From Agrobacterium salinitolerans (GTDB taxonomy: Bacteria > Pseudomonadota > Alphaproteobacteria > Rhizobiales > Rhizobiaceae): a stretch of 64,000 nt of DNA. Below the pieces are notes generated by a model. The model saw nothing but the letters and a program-made list of their open reading frames with translations, had not been told where the DNA came from and did no database searches. Positions 8,652-17,976 of this stretch are shown here, piece after piece. Both the position numbers and the translations under genes were made by a program. How positions within the stretch are numbered: position 1 is the first letter of the stretch; each line of letters opens with the position of its first letter. The DNA is taken from NCBI RefSeq assembly GCF_002008225.1, contig NZ_MRDH01000039.1, positions 149,036 to 213,035 of the forward strand. Reading direction: 5' to 3'.

Positions 8652-10085
8652 ATGCGTATTGCCGTGGGTGGAATTCATACCGAATGCAGCACCTATTCGC
8701 CGGTGCTGATGGGCGAGCAGGATTTTCGCGTCTTTCGCGGCGCGGAACTGCTGGAGGCCGAGTATTTCAGTTTCCTCGGAGAAGGCGGGGCGGACGTGTT
8801 GCCGCTTCTGCATGCGCGGGCGGTGCCGGGTGGTCCGGTGTCACGCGTGGCCTATGACGCTTTCAAGCGGGAGTTCCTCGAACGCCTGAAGGCGTCGTTG
8901 CCGCTGGACGGGCTTTATCTCGCCATGCACGGTGCGATGAATGTCGAAGGCATGGACGATGCGGAAGGTGACTGGATTTCAAGCGCCCGCGCCGTCGTCG
9001 GGCCGGATGTCGTGGTCGCCGCGAGTTATGATCTGCATGGCAATGTCAGCCAGACGATTATCGATCAGTTGGATATCTTTGCCGGCTACCGAACCGCGCC
9101 GCATATCGATGTGCGCGAGACGATGGTGCGGGCATGGACGATGTTGCTCAAGGCTCTGAAGTCGGGAGAAAGACCCGGCGTGACCTGGGCGAAAATCCCT
9201 GTTCTGCTGCCGGGTGAAAAAACCTCCACGGAGGATGAACCCGCCAAAAGCCTCTATGCCGTGCTGCCTGATTACGATGCGCGGTCCGGCATATGGGATG
9301 CGAATTTCATGATCGGCTACGTCTGGGCGGACGAACCCCGGGCGACGGCCTGCGCCGTGGTGACGGGAACGGACAAAGCGGCCGCACAGGCGGTCGCGGC
9401 CGAGATTGCGCAATCCTACTGGAATGCCCGGCAGGATTTTCGTTTCGGGCCTGTGACGGAGCCGCTCGAGGCCATTCTGGATATCGCCGAAAACACGGCA
9501 ACGCGGCCGATCATCTTGGCCGACTCCGGGGATAACCCGACCGGCGGCGGGGTTGGCGATCGCGCCGATGTTCTGGCTGCGCTGATTGCGCGCAACTGGC
9601 AGGGTGCGCTGCTGGGCGGCATCACCGACAGGCCGGCGGTCGAAGCCTGTTTTGCGGCCGGCGAAGGTGCGAGCCTTTCCCTGAAGATCGGCGGCAGTCT
9701 CGATCCGCAGAGCCAGTCCGTGACCGTCGCAGCCCGTGTTGTGAAATTGGACGACCCAGGTGCTGCTGACCAGCGTCAGGCAGTGGTCGCCATCGGCGGC
9801 GTCACGGTCATTCTGGCGGCGCGGCGCAGGCCTTATCACATGATCTCCGATTTCACCCGTCTCGGCTTTAATCCAAAGGAGGTGCGGTTACTGGTCGTCA
9901 AGTCCGGTTATCTTTCGCCGGAGCTTGCGCCTATCGCCAATCCCAACCTCATGGCGCTGACGGAAGGGGTCATCAATCAGGATATCGAAAATCTTCCCAA
10001 TCGCCGCCGGGACGGCGATTTGTACCCATGGAAGCCGCATTTCGATTATACCCCTCAGCCCATCCTTTCGGCCCGCTGGCGATGA
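8652..10085 (+). CDS. M81-family metallopeptidase (MlrC/microcystinase C-like)
   Basis: 477-residue protein of the MlrC family. The N-terminal signature is IAVGGIHTECSTYSP, with further conserved segments LYLAMHGAMNVEG, SYDLHGNVS and GYRTAPHIDVRET that carry presumed zinc-binding His/Asp/Glu residues, then ADSGDNPTGGG in the C-terminal half. Named for the enzyme that cleaves linearised microcystin, but most members are in catabolic operons and their natural substrate is unknown. Here it sits between hexosaminidase and MFS genes, so an amide-bond hydrolase acting on an amino-sugar or peptide derivative is a reasonable but untested guess. Confidence 0.85.
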   Translation: MRIAVGGIHTECSTYSPVLMGEQDFRVFRGAELLEAEYFSFLGEGGADVLPLLHARAVPGGPVSRVAYDAFKREFLERLKASLPLDGLYLAMHGAMNVEGMDDAEGDWISSARAVVGPDVVVAASYDLHGNVSQTIIDQLDIFAGYRTAPHIDVRETMVRAWTMLLKALKSGERPGVTWAKIPVLLPGEKTSTEDEPAKSLYAVLPDYDARSGIWDANFMIGYVWADEPRATACAVVTGTDKAAAQAVAAEIAQSYWNARQDFRFGPVTEPLEAILDIAENTATRPIILADSGDNPTGGGVGDRADVLAALIARNWQGALLGGITDRPAVEACFAAGEGASLSLKIGGSLDPQSQSVTVAARVVKLDDPGAADQRQAVVAIGGVTVILAARRRPYHMISDFTRLGFNPKEVRLLVVKSGYLSPELAPIANPNLMALTEGVINQDIENLPNRRRDGDLYPWKPHFDYTPQPILSARWR

Positions 10086-10146
10086 CAGCGGTTCGGTAGC
10101 TTTACCCAGCGATCCGGCGGCGCCGGATCATCTCAGGCGAATATCC

Positions 10147-11352
10147 ATGCCGTCGGCTCTTTCCATCGTCATCAACAATCCGTCGATCCGCATCGGGGCG
10201 CTCGCCATCCTGTTCTTCGGGTTTTCGAATGCGGCGACCGCCCCCTATCAGGCGGTCATCGGTATTCGCGAAATCGGGCTGAGCAACAGCGTCTATTCGC
10301 TGCTGATGCTATTTGCTGCCGTCATCAACGTCAGCGCCAGCGTGTTGATGGGTATTGTTGCAGACAGGCTGGGTGAATATCGCAAGCCAATGCTCTATAT
10401 CGCGCTCTTCGGCGTCAGCGGTTATCTGCTGGTCTATCTGGCCGGCAACGCCACCGCCTTCGTCGCTGCAAAGCTGGTGCTTCTGCCGATTTTCGGAGCG
10501 ATGAATTCGTTGATCTTCGCCCATGTGCGCGCAGACGCGCGCAATCTTTCGACGGGTGAGATGATCGCGGTGAATTCGATCATGCGGGCAACCATCTCGC
10601 TTTCCTGGGTGCTGGTGCCGGGCATTGTCGGTGTTTTTCTGGTGAATTCCGGCAATATGCTGATGGCGTTCCTGTTTTCGGGCATCTGCGCACTTGTCTG
10701 CTTTCTGCTCGTCGCCTTCTGCCTGCCGCGGGCCGCCACGCCTGCATCGGCAAATACCGAAGCGCGGTTCGGCCTGCGCGCGTCGCTTGCGGAAATCGGA
10801 TCCCGGCGGGTGCTGCTCCGGATCATCGCCATCGCGCTCATCTGCTCGATGCTGCATCTCAACGATTCCGTGCGTTCGCTCATCATAACCGGACAGGCCA
10901 AGGGCACGGTGGCGGATATCGGCATTGTCGCGGGCATCGTCGCTGCGCTGGAAATCGTCTTCATTCTCCTGTGGGGCTGGATCGAGAAAAAGGTTCCGCA
11001 GACGCTGACACTTGCGGCGGGAGCGGGGCTCTATGCCATCTATCTCATTCTGCAGGGGCTTGCTTCAGCGCCGTGGCATATCTACGCCCAAACGGTCATC
11101 AGTGCGCTGGGCGCTGCCGCGATCATCAGCATTCCAATTACCTACCTGCAGGAGCTGATCGCGGACCGGCCGGGACTCGGAAGCTCGCTGATCGCCGTGA
11201 ATATCTTCCTCGGTGCCGGTCTGGGTGCGTTGATTTTTGCCATTGGAACCCTGGTTTCCAGCTATTCGGGGACTTCCATATTGGGTGCGATGGTGGGGCT
11301 GGGCGGCGTTTATATGCTTTACGCGCTTGATGGAAAGGGCCGCCGCAGGTAA
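10147..11352 (+). CDS. MFS transporter (sugar-efflux/SET-like)
   Basis: Integral membrane transporter of 401 residues with about 12 predicted helices and a central cytoplasmic loop around residues 200-220. The motif between helices 2 and 3 is GIVADRLGEYRKPM, a variant of the MFS loop motif. Overall character resembles the sugar-efflux (SET) subgroup, but substrate cannot be derived. Ribosome-binding site is weak. It lies 61 bases after the M81 gene and 26 before cutC, suggesting one catabolic operon from the regulator to cutC. Confidence 0.82.
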   Translation: MPSALSIVINNPSIRIGALAILFFGFSNAATAPYQAVIGIREIGLSNSVYSLLMLFAAVINVSASVLMGIVADRLGEYRKPMLYIALFGVSGYLLVYLAGNATAFVAAKLVLLPIFGAMNSLIFAHVRADARNLSTGEMIAVNSIMRATISLSWVLVPGIVGVFLVNSGNMLMAFLFSGICALVCFLLVAFCLPRAATPASANTEARFGLRASLAEIGSRRVLLRIIAIALICSMLHLNDSVRSLIITGQAKGTVADIGIVAGIVAALEIVFILLWGWIEKKVPQTLTLAAGAGLYAIYLILQGLASAPWHIYAQTVISALGAAAIISIPITYLQELIADRPGLGSSLIAVNIFLGAGLGALIFAIGTLVSSYSGTSILGAMVGLGGVYMLYALDGKGRRR

Positions 11353-11378
11353 CGGCCACCCAAATGAAAGAGGTTACG

Positions 11379-12119
11379 ATGATTCTCGAAATTTGCGTGG
11401 ACGATGTCGCCGGTCTGGAAGCGGCGGTCAGCGGCGGGGCCGATCGCATCGAACTTTGTGCGGCTCTTTCCGGCGGCGGTGTGACGCCCTCGGCGGGTTT
11501 CATGCAGCGTGCGGCGTCCTGCGGGTTGCCGGTGAGCGTCATGATCAGGCCGCGCGCCGGTGATTTTGTCTTCACCCGCGACGAAGCGGATGTGATGAAA
11601 CGCGATATCGACGCGGCGCGTGCCGCCGGCCTTTCCGGCGTGGTGCTCGGCGCGTCGCATGGCGATGGTTCGCTCGATATCGGCTTGCTTGAAGAACTGC
11701 GTCGTCATGCCGACGGGCTGGATGTTACGCTGCACCGGGCTTTCGATGTCGTGCCTGACATGGAAGAGGCGCTGGAAGCCGCCATCGCATTGGGGTTCTC
11801 AAGAATTCTCACCTCAGGCGGGGCGCGTTCGGCGCTTGAAGGGATTGAGGCTCTGGCCCACCTGTCCGAGACGGCGGCAAGCCGCATCGTCATCATGCCC
11901 GGCGCCGGGGTGCGTCCGCAGAGCGTTCAGACATTGCTGGATCGCTTTCCGATAACGGAAATCCACGCATCCTGTTCCGCCGTTCCATCCTATGATCCGG
12001 ACAGCAGGGTGGCGAAGCTCGGTTTCACCGGCGCAGGGCGCAAGATTACCGATGAGGCGGCGGTTCGCGAGTTGAAGACGATCCTCACCGCTCATCATAA
12101 AGGCGGCGCAGCGCTCTAG
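11379..12119 (+). CDS. cutC: CutC-family protein
   Basis: TIM-barrel protein of the CutC family, 246 residues. Recognised by ILEICVDDV at the start, GADRIELCAALSGGGVTPS, VMIRPRAGDFV, GVVLGASHGDGSLD and FDVVPDME. The name comes from a copper-tolerance phenotype in E. coli, but the barrel looks enzymatic and its reaction is not settled. Start ATG 11379 is preferred over ATG 11364 because AAAGAGG then lies six bases upstream. Its 3' end overlaps the convergent glycosyltransferase gene by 35 bases. Confidence 0.85.
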   Translation: MILEICVDDVAGLEAAVSGGADRIELCAALSGGGVTPSAGFMQRAASCGLPVSVMIRPRAGDFVFTRDEADVMKRDIDAARAAGLSGVVLGASHGDGSLDIGLLEELRRHADGLDVTLHRAFDVVPDMEEALEAAIALGFSRILTSGGARSALEGIEALAHLSETAASRIVIMPGAGVRPQSVQTLLDRFPITEIHASCSAVPSYDPDSRVAKLGFTGAGRKITDEAAVRELKTILTAHHKGGAAL

Positions 12120-13236
12120 CTGTTCCGGCCGCGCCATCGAGATCGAGCGCGATCGTGCCGGGCGCCGGTAGGGAGAATGCCGTCTTGATGGCATCGGCCA
12201 TCGCTTGCGCCGAAATATCCTTCTCCTCCAGCACATACGCCAGCCCCAGCCGCGCCAGCCGTTCGGCGCGGGCGCTCTGTTCGGTTTCGCCTCCGGCTGC
12301 GAAGGGGATCAGAAGCGAGCGGCATTTTGCCTGAAGAATATCGCAGACGGTGTTGTAGCCGGCCTGTGAAATCGAAAGCCGTGCGCCGGCGAGCAAACTT
12401 GCGAAATCCTTGCGGAAACGGAAGACGGACACATTGTCCGCCGCCTGCGCCGAGATTGCATCGAAATCCGCCTGCGGCATGTTGGGACCGGTCACGAGGC
12501 ACCAGTTCTTGATGCCATCCAGTAGATGGGCAGCCTCGAGAGCAGCCCGGATGAGTTCGGCGCCAACGGCGCCTCCGCCTGCGGAAACCACGATATCGAA
12601 TTTTTCCGCCGGTTCCGGCGGCGGAAGAGGAGCGACGAGGCCGGTATAGACGATGCGCTGCCTGATCTCGCCTGCGAGGGGAAAAGTGTCTTCCAGCCGG
12701 GCAAAATCCGGATCGCCATGGACGAGCACCGCATCGAAATGTTTCTTAACCAGCGACACGGTCTCTTCATCCCGTCCGGGTTTCGTCTTTTCTTGCAAGA
12801 TATCGCGCAGCGACGCCATGACGAGCGGGCGCGGTTCGCTGTCTTCTATCTCATCGAGAAGCGGCAGCAATTCGAAACGCACCTGCCTGCGGCCGAACGG
12901 GAAGGCTTCAATGATAACGATATCGGGTTTGGCGCCGTGATAGGCCCCGATAAGCATGTCGGTTCTCAGCCTCTTGAAGTCGTCGTCCACCGGTTTGCCG
13001 GAACTGTCGACCAGGCCGGCAAAGCTGCCGTCGCTGACGGCGATGGGCGGCAATTCGACATGGCGGATGCCCTCGCCCGGAAAGCCCGGAACAGGCGTGC
13101 CGCCCGTGACCAGCACGACATCGAAACCGTTCGCCTGAAGGGCGTTGGCAATGCGGCTGGCGCGGGCGATATGGCCGATGCCGAGAAGGTGCTGGACGTA
13201 GAAGAAGACGCAGGGGCGTTTTTCCGTATCGGTCAT
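12085..13236 (-). CDS. MurG-like glycosyltransferase (last gene of the GT trio)
   Basis: GT-B glycosyltransferase of 383 residues, likely acting at the inner face of the membrane. The N-terminal half contains YVQHLLGIGHIARASRIANA; the C-terminal half carries VSAGGGAVGAELI and SQAGYNTVCDILQAKC, the donor-binding pattern shared with MurG and related transferases. The frame extends upstream to 13551, but that part lies wholly inside the preceding glycosyltransferase gene; ATG 13236 overlaps the preceding stop by ATGA and is the start. A near paralogue is encoded at 14524-15732. Sugar and acceptor unknown. Confidence 0.8.
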   Translation of the reverse strand: MTDTEKRPCVFFYVQHLLGIGHIARASRIANALQANGFDVVLVTGGTPVPGFPGEGIRHVELPPIAVSDGSFAGLVDSSGKPVDDDFKRLRTDMLIGAYHGAKPDIVIIEAFPFGRRQVRFELLPLLDEIEDSEPRPLVMASLRDILQEKTKPGRDEETVSLVKKHFDAVLVHGDPDFARLEDTFPLAGEIRQRIVYTGLVAPLPPPEPAEKFDIVVSAGGGAVGAELIRAALEAAHLLDGIKNWCLVTGPNMPQADFDAISAQAADNVSVFRFRKDFASLLAGARLSISQAGYNTVCDILQAKCRSLLIPFAAGGETEQSARAERLARLGLAYVLEEKDISAQAMADAIKTAFSLPAPGTIALDLDGAAGTARALRRLYDER

Positions 13237-14480
13237 GGCGTTTTTTCCCACTCTTTCTCGAACAGGGCCTTCAGCTCGATAATGCTGGTGCGATGGTCGA
13301 AGGCGGTGCGCACACGGTCTTCGGCGGCGCTGCCAAGACGCTGGCGCAATTGCGGATCGGTGATGGCCATGCGCAGCGCCTCTGCGAAAGCGGCCGGGTT
13401 TTCCGGTTCCGTCAGCAGGCCGTTTTGACCGCTGACGAAAAACTCCGGTATCCCGGAAATATTGGTGGAGATGCAGGTCAGCGCCTGGCTCGCGGCCTCG
13501 ACCAGCACATTTGGCAGGCCGTCGCGGTCGCCATCGCTGGTGATGCGGCAAGCTAGAGCGAAGAGGTCCGCTTCGCGATAGTTCTCCAGCACCTGTTTCT
13601 GGTCCATGGCCCCGGTCCAGACGATCCTGTCGGCGACGCCGAGTTCGTCTGCGAGTTTCTTCAGTCCGCCCAGTTCATCGCCGCCGCCGATATGGGTGAA
13701 GCGCCAATGCATATCCTGCGGCAGCGAGGCGAGCGCACGCAGGAGAATATCGATGCCCTTTTTCTTGACCGCCCGGCCGACGCTCAAAATCCTCACCGGA
13801 TCTTTGGCGTCTGAACCGTCTCTTGCCGTTCGCGACGTGTCGAAATGCGGGAAACGGGTGAGATCGAGGCCATGATAGCTCAGATGCACATTCCGCCGGG
13901 CCCCGGAAAGGGTCTGCAGATGCTGGAAGCCGCCAGCGGTGCAGGTCACCGCCCAGCGCGCGCTTTGCAGTTTGGCGGCAAGGTCGCGGTCGCTGGAGGT
14001 CCAGATGTCCTTGGCGTGGGCTGAAATCGTCCAGGGCGTGCCGGTGATGAGGTGAGTATAGGCGGCGACCGAGGCGGGGGTGTGGATGAAATGGACATGC
14101 AGCCATTCGGCATCTTCAGGCCATTCATGCGCGAGCACCGCAGCCTGTCCGAAACGGCGGAAGCGATTGCGGCTGAGATCATGCGGCAGATCGTTGAAAA
14201 AGCGGCGAAGCGCCTTGGTGAAGCCCGGCTTCCCGCGGCACGCCCAAAGCGCCTTCAAAACCCGTAGCGGCTCCTCATGCAGATATTCCGGCAAGTATGT
14301 CACGGGCGCGCGGATTTCATCGTGAACGGGGTGGCGCTTTTTATCCGTCGGACGGCGCATCGACATGAGTTCGAGCTTCAGCCCGGCCTTCTCCAGTCCC
14401 AGAAGTTCCTGGGCGATGAACGTCTCGGACAGGCGCGGATAGCCCTTGAGGAGCACCACGATTTTTTTTGTATCGGTCAC
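13233..14480 (-). CDS. Glycosyltransferase family 4 (GT-B)
   Basis: 415-residue GT4 transferase. The N-terminal domain has LLKGYPRLSETFIAQELLGL, typical of colanic-acid-type transferases. The C-terminal domain has RILSVGRAVKKKGIDILLRA, a central WTG(A) strand, and the E-x7-E-like segment DGLPNVLVEAASQALTCIST, where donor nucleotide sugar binds. It follows the first MurG-like gene by 43 bases and overlaps the next by ATGA, so the three GT genes are one operon. It probably adds one residue to a surface glycan. Confidence 0.87.
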   Translation of the reverse strand: MTDTKKIVVLLKGYPRLSETFIAQELLGLEKAGLKLELMSMRRPTDKKRHPVHDEIRAPVTYLPEYLHEEPLRVLKALWACRGKPGFTKALRRFFNDLPHDLSRNRFRRFGQAAVLAHEWPEDAEWLHVHFIHTPASVAAYTHLITGTPWTISAHAKDIWTSSDRDLAAKLQSARWAVTCTAGGFQHLQTLSGARRNVHLSYHGLDLTRFPHFDTSRTARDGSDAKDPVRILSVGRAVKKKGIDILLRALASLPQDMHWRFTHIGGGDELGGLKKLADELGVADRIVWTGAMDQKQVLENYREADLFALACRITSDGDRDGLPNVLVEAASQALTCISTNISGIPEFFVSGQNGLLTEPENPAAFAEALRMAITDPQLRQRLGSAAEDRVRTAFDHRTSIIELKALFEKEWEKTP

Positions 14481-14523
14481 GTTGCGCGTGTCTCTTTTGA
14501 AGCCGTGTTTGTCGGGGAACCGG

Positions 14524-15732
14524 TCACGCGGAGAGCGTAATCGGTGCCTTATCGCTTTCGGGCGGCAGCCATTCGGCTATCCGGCGCGATATGTTTTCAA
14601 GACCGTCCAGCTTCAGCCCGCACGCATTGACGGAGGGCGGCGCGCGGTGCGGCAGGGCTTTCAGAGCCGCGGCCATTTTTGCCGGGTTTTCGGCATCTTC
14701 CGGCAGAAGCATGTCGAAAAGACCAAGCTCCGAGGCGCGACTGGCGCGGATAAGCTGCTCTTCGCGCGGCACCGTGCGCGGTACAACGAGGGCGGGTTTG
14801 TCGAAGGACAATATTTCGCAGACGGTGTTGTAGCCGCCCATGGAGACAACGGCCTGGGCCCCGGCGACGAGGTCTTCCATGCGGTTGTCGAATTCGATGA
14901 TCTCGATATGCGGGATATCGGCAACGCTGCTCATGAAGCGCTGGCGCTGATCCGCCGGCATATAGGGGCCGAGCACGACAAGCGCCTTATGGGTCAGTTC
15001 CGGGTCATGGCGATAGGCATTGATGACGTCATCGATCAATTCACTGCCATCGCCGCCGCCGCCGGTGGTGATGAGAAGATAATCGCCTTCCGGCCGATGC
15101 GCCACGGTTTCGGCCTGCGTTTTGGATCGTTGCAGAAAGCCCACGAAATCCATCTTGTCGCGCACGGTCTGCGGAACGTCGAGCCCTGTCAGGGGGTCGT
15201 GGAAATCGGGTGGGCCATAGACCCAGACATGGTCATAGAACTGGCCGATCTTGGTCATGACGTTGTTGCGTTTCCACTCCGCCTCAAGCAGCTGCGGCGC
15301 GTCCATGACGTCGCGCAGGCCGATGACGAGCTTGGTGCCCTGTCCCTTGAGATAGGCAAGCGTTTCCTCCACCTCGCCGCGCAGGCCCATGGGCTCCTTG
15401 TCGACGATGAAGATATCCGGCTGGAAGCTTTCGGCGGTGTGGTAGATGATGGAGCGGCGCATCTTCAACGTTTCCTGAAGATCGATATGCCTGTCCATGG
15501 ACGTATATTCGCCGTTGCGCAGCTTGATGACGCTCGGGATTTTCACGAAATCGACGCGGGCGCGGTAATCGAAAGCGCCGGCAATCGTCGCGCCGGAAAT
15601 GATGAGGACGTTGAGGCCGCGATAATCCTCCACCAGAGCATGCGCGATGGTGCGACACCGCCGCAGATGCCCGAGCCCGAAGGAATCGTGGCTGTACATG
15701 AGAATACGCGCGTCGTTCAAACGGGAGGTCAT
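14524..15732 (-). CDS. MurG-like glycosyltransferase (first gene of the GT trio)
   Basis: GT-B glycosyltransferase of 402 residues. The N-terminal glycine-rich loop is DSFGLGHLRRCRTIAHALV; the donor side has LITTGGGGDGSELID and SMGGYNTVCEILSF with a downstream RASRASELGL helix. It is clearly related to the 12085-13236 product (shared GYNTVC motif), suggesting an old duplication. The open frame starts at GTG 15741, but ATG 15732 has AGAGG at proper distance. It begins 72 bases after the ABC permease gene, on the same strand. Confidence 0.82.
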   Translation of the reverse strand: MTSRLNDARILMYSHDSFGLGHLRRCRTIAHALVEDYRGLNVLIISGATIAGAFDYRARVDFVKIPSVIKLRNGEYTSMDRHIDLQETLKMRRSIIYHTAESFQPDIFIVDKEPMGLRGEVEETLAYLKGQGTKLVIGLRDVMDAPQLLEAEWKRNNVMTKIGQFYDHVWVYGPPDFHDPLTGLDVPQTVRDKMDFVGFLQRSKTQAETVAHRPEGDYLLITTGGGGDGSELIDDVINAYRHDPELTHKALVVLGPYMPADQRQRFMSSVADIPHIEIIEFDNRMEDLVAGAQAVVSMGGYNTVCEILSFDKPALVVPRTVPREEQLIRASRASELGLFDMLLPEDAENPAKMAAALKALPHRAPPSVNACGLKLDGLENISRRIAEWLPPESDKAPITLSA

Positions 15733-15804
15733 GGGCCACACCTCTTTTTGCCTTTCACAAAAAAGGCGATGGCGGAAGGGCAGTTTATCAAAGGGTGTTC
15801 CATT

Positions 15805-16980
15805 TTATCTGAAGGGATCCGCAGCATCACGTAGTCCGTCACCGAAGAAATTAAAGGCCAGAATGACGAGAACGACCGGGATCGTCGGGATGAGAAGCCA
15901 TGGATATAGCGCAATGACGCTGACGCTGCGCGCCTCCGTGAGCAGAATTCCCCAACTTGTGATCGGTGGTCTGAGACCGAGGCCGAGGAAGCTCAGGGCG
16001 GTCTCGCCGAGAATCATGCCGGGTATCGTCAGAGTGGCCGATGCGATCAAGTGTGACATGAAGCCGGGAATAAGGTGTCTGCCGATAATGCGCGGCGTGC
16101 CGGCACCCATTAATTGTGCAGACAAAACATAGTCTTCTTCGCGAAGCGCCAGAAGTTTCGAGCGCACGGCGCGTGCAAGGCCCGTCCAGTCCAGCATGCC
16201 GAGAATGATGGTGATGCCGAGATAGACAAGGATCGGGCTCCAGGTCACCGGCATGATTGCGGCGAGCGCCAGCCACAGCGGAATGCTGGGAATGGATTGC
16301 AGCACTTCGATGATGCGCTGGACGATCAGGTCAAACGTGCCGCCGCGATAGCCCGCCAGACCGCCGATCACAATGCCGAGAACGAAGCTCATGGCGACGC
16401 CGAGAAGGCCGATGGTCAGCGAAATGCGCGCACCATAGATGATGCGCGACAGCACGTCACGCCCGAGACGATCCGTGCCGAGCAGGAACAATTCACCACC
16501 CTCCGCTGGGCAGACGAGATGGGTTCTGCCCTCGAACATGCCCCAGAAGCGATAGGTATCGCCTTTGCAGAAGAAACGCAGCGGCTGGATATCCGTCGGG
16601 ACATCCCGATAGATCCGTCTCAGATTGTCCATGTCGAGCGTCATTTCCCGGCCGTAAACGAAGGGGCCGACAAATTTTCCATCATTGAACAGGTGAATGG
16701 CCTGCGGAGGGGCGTAGATATTTTCAATATTGCGGGTGTGGAGATTATAGGGCGCCAGAAACTCGCAGATCAGGATCGAAAGATAAAGCACCACCAGAAA
16801 GACGCCGGACCACACGGCGATCTTGTGCTGACGGAACTGCCACCACATGAGGCGCAGCTGCGAGGCCTTGCTGAAGGCGGCCATTCCAGATGTGTTGGGT
16901 TCGATCAGCGAAGGATCGAAGGGTGCGGTCGAGACGTAATGGGGCAGCGTTTCGCCGGGTTTCGGAATGGATGAAGTCAT
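15805..16980 (-). CDS. Peptide-type ABC transporter permease, OppC/DppC/YejE class
   Basis: Second permease of an oligopeptide-type importer, 391 residues, longer than standard OppC (about 300). The extra length is a periplasmic segment of roughly 110 residues between the first and second membrane helices (with GDTYRFWGMFEGRTHLVC), as in YejE-like permeases. The permease domain follows, starting at LLGTDRLGRDVLSRIIYGAR. Overlaps the preceding permease by ATGA. The enlarged loop probably contacts an enlarged binding protein. Confidence 0.9.
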   Translation of the reverse strand: MTSSIPKPGETLPHYVSTAPFDPSLIEPNTSGMAAFSKASQLRLMWWQFRQHKIAVWSGVFLVVLYLSILICEFLAPYNLHTRNIENIYAPPQAIHLFNDGKFVGPFVYGREMTLDMDNLRRIYRDVPTDIQPLRFFCKGDTYRFWGMFEGRTHLVCPAEGGELFLLGTDRLGRDVLSRIIYGARISLTIGLLGVAMSFVLGIVIGGLAGYRGGTFDLIVQRIIEVLQSIPSIPLWLALAAIMPVTWSPILVYLGITIILGMLDWTGLARAVRSKLLALREEDYVLSAQLMGAGTPRIIGRHLIPGFMSHLIASATLTIPGMILGETALSFLGLGLRPPITSWGILLTEARSVSVIALYPWLLIPTIPVVLVILAFNFFGDGLRDAADPFR

Positions 16981-17975
16981 TTGACGTTACCACCTCCGAA
17001 GCGGATTCTCGGGTCGAGTATGGCAAGGGCAATATCCGACACCAGAACGCCGATCACCGTCAGGAATGCCAGGAACATCAGGAACGAACCGGCCAGATAC
17101 ATATCCTGGCTCTGCAACGCCCTGATGAGCATGGGGCCAGTGGTTTCGAGTGATAGGACGACAGCGGTGATTTCCGCGCCTGATATGATAGCGGGCAGGA
17201 TCGAACCGATATCTGAGATGAAGAAATTCAGCGCCATGCGCAGCGGATATTTGGTCAGCACCTTGAAGGGGTGCAGCCCCTTGGCGCGGGCGGTGACCAC
17301 ATATTGTTTCTGCAATTCGTCGAGCAGATTGGCGCGCAGGCGGCGAATCATGCCGGCGGTGCCCGCCGTTCCGATGATGAGGACGGGAATCCAGATATGT
17401 TCGAGGATCGATTTGAACTTCGCCCAGCTCATCGCCTGGTTCAGATATTCCCGGTCCATCAGATGGCCGATGGAGATGCCGAACCAGATATTGGCGAAAT
17501 ACATCAGGATCAGCGCCAGCATGAAGTTGGGAATGGCGATGCCGAGCAGGCCGAGGAAGGTGAGGCCATAATCGCCCCAGCTATATTTATGCGTGGCGGA
17601 GTAGATGCCGATCGGGAAGGCGATAAGCCAGGTGACGATGATGGTGACGAAGGAGACGAGCACCGTCAGCCACAGGCGGTCTCCCACCACATCGCTGACC
17701 GGCAGCTGATATTCGAAGGAATAACCGAAATCGCCGACCAGCATTCCGGTTGCCCAGCGGAAATAACGGATCGGGGCTGGCTGGTCGAAACCGTAACGGG
17801 TGCGCAGCTCCTCGATTTCGGCAAGGTTTGCCGTTTCGCCCATGGCGCGTAGCTCGGCGACATAGCTTTCGAAATAATCGCCCGGCGGCAGCTCGATGAT
17901 GGTGAAAACCAGCATCGAGATCAGGATTAGCGTGGGGATCATGACGAGGACGCGCTTTAAAATATACCGCAGCAT
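16977..17975 (-). CDS. Peptide-type ABC transporter permease, OppB/DppB class
   Basis: First permease, 332 residues. The start LRYILKRVLVMIPTLILISM is the typical OppB N-terminal helix, and the permease domain includes TARAKGLHPFKVLTKYPLRM, the EAA-type coupling loop. It begins one base after the binding-protein stop and overlaps the OppC gene by four bases, so the importer is one transcription unit of ATPase, binding protein, permease B and permease C. Confidence 0.92.
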   Translation of the reverse strand: MLRYILKRVLVMIPTLILISMLVFTIIELPPGDYFESYVAELRAMGETANLAEIEELRTRYGFDQPAPIRYFRWATGMLVGDFGYSFEYQLPVSDVVGDRLWLTVLVSFVTIIVTWLIAFPIGIYSATHKYSWGDYGLTFLGLLGIAIPNFMLALILMYFANIWFGISIGHLMDREYLNQAMSWAKFKSILEHIWIPVLIIGTAGTAGMIRRLRANLLDELQKQYVVTARAKGLHPFKVLTKYPLRMALNFFISDIGSILPAIISGAEITAVVLSLETTGPMLIRALQSQDMYLAGSFLMFLAFLTVIGVLVSDIALAILDPRIRFGGGNVK

Positions 17976-17976
17976 A

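Noticed and set aside
6669..8813. 714-codon open frame on the minus strand opposite the hexosaminidase gene
   Set aside because: It lies antisense to a clear GH20 gene in codon register, is rich in Arg/His/Gly and shows no domain. High-GC genomes produce such frames.
13237..13551. N-terminal extension of the MurG-like glycosyltransferase frame
   Set aside because: It lies within the upstream GT4 gene; the ATGA overlap at 13233-13236 marks the real start.
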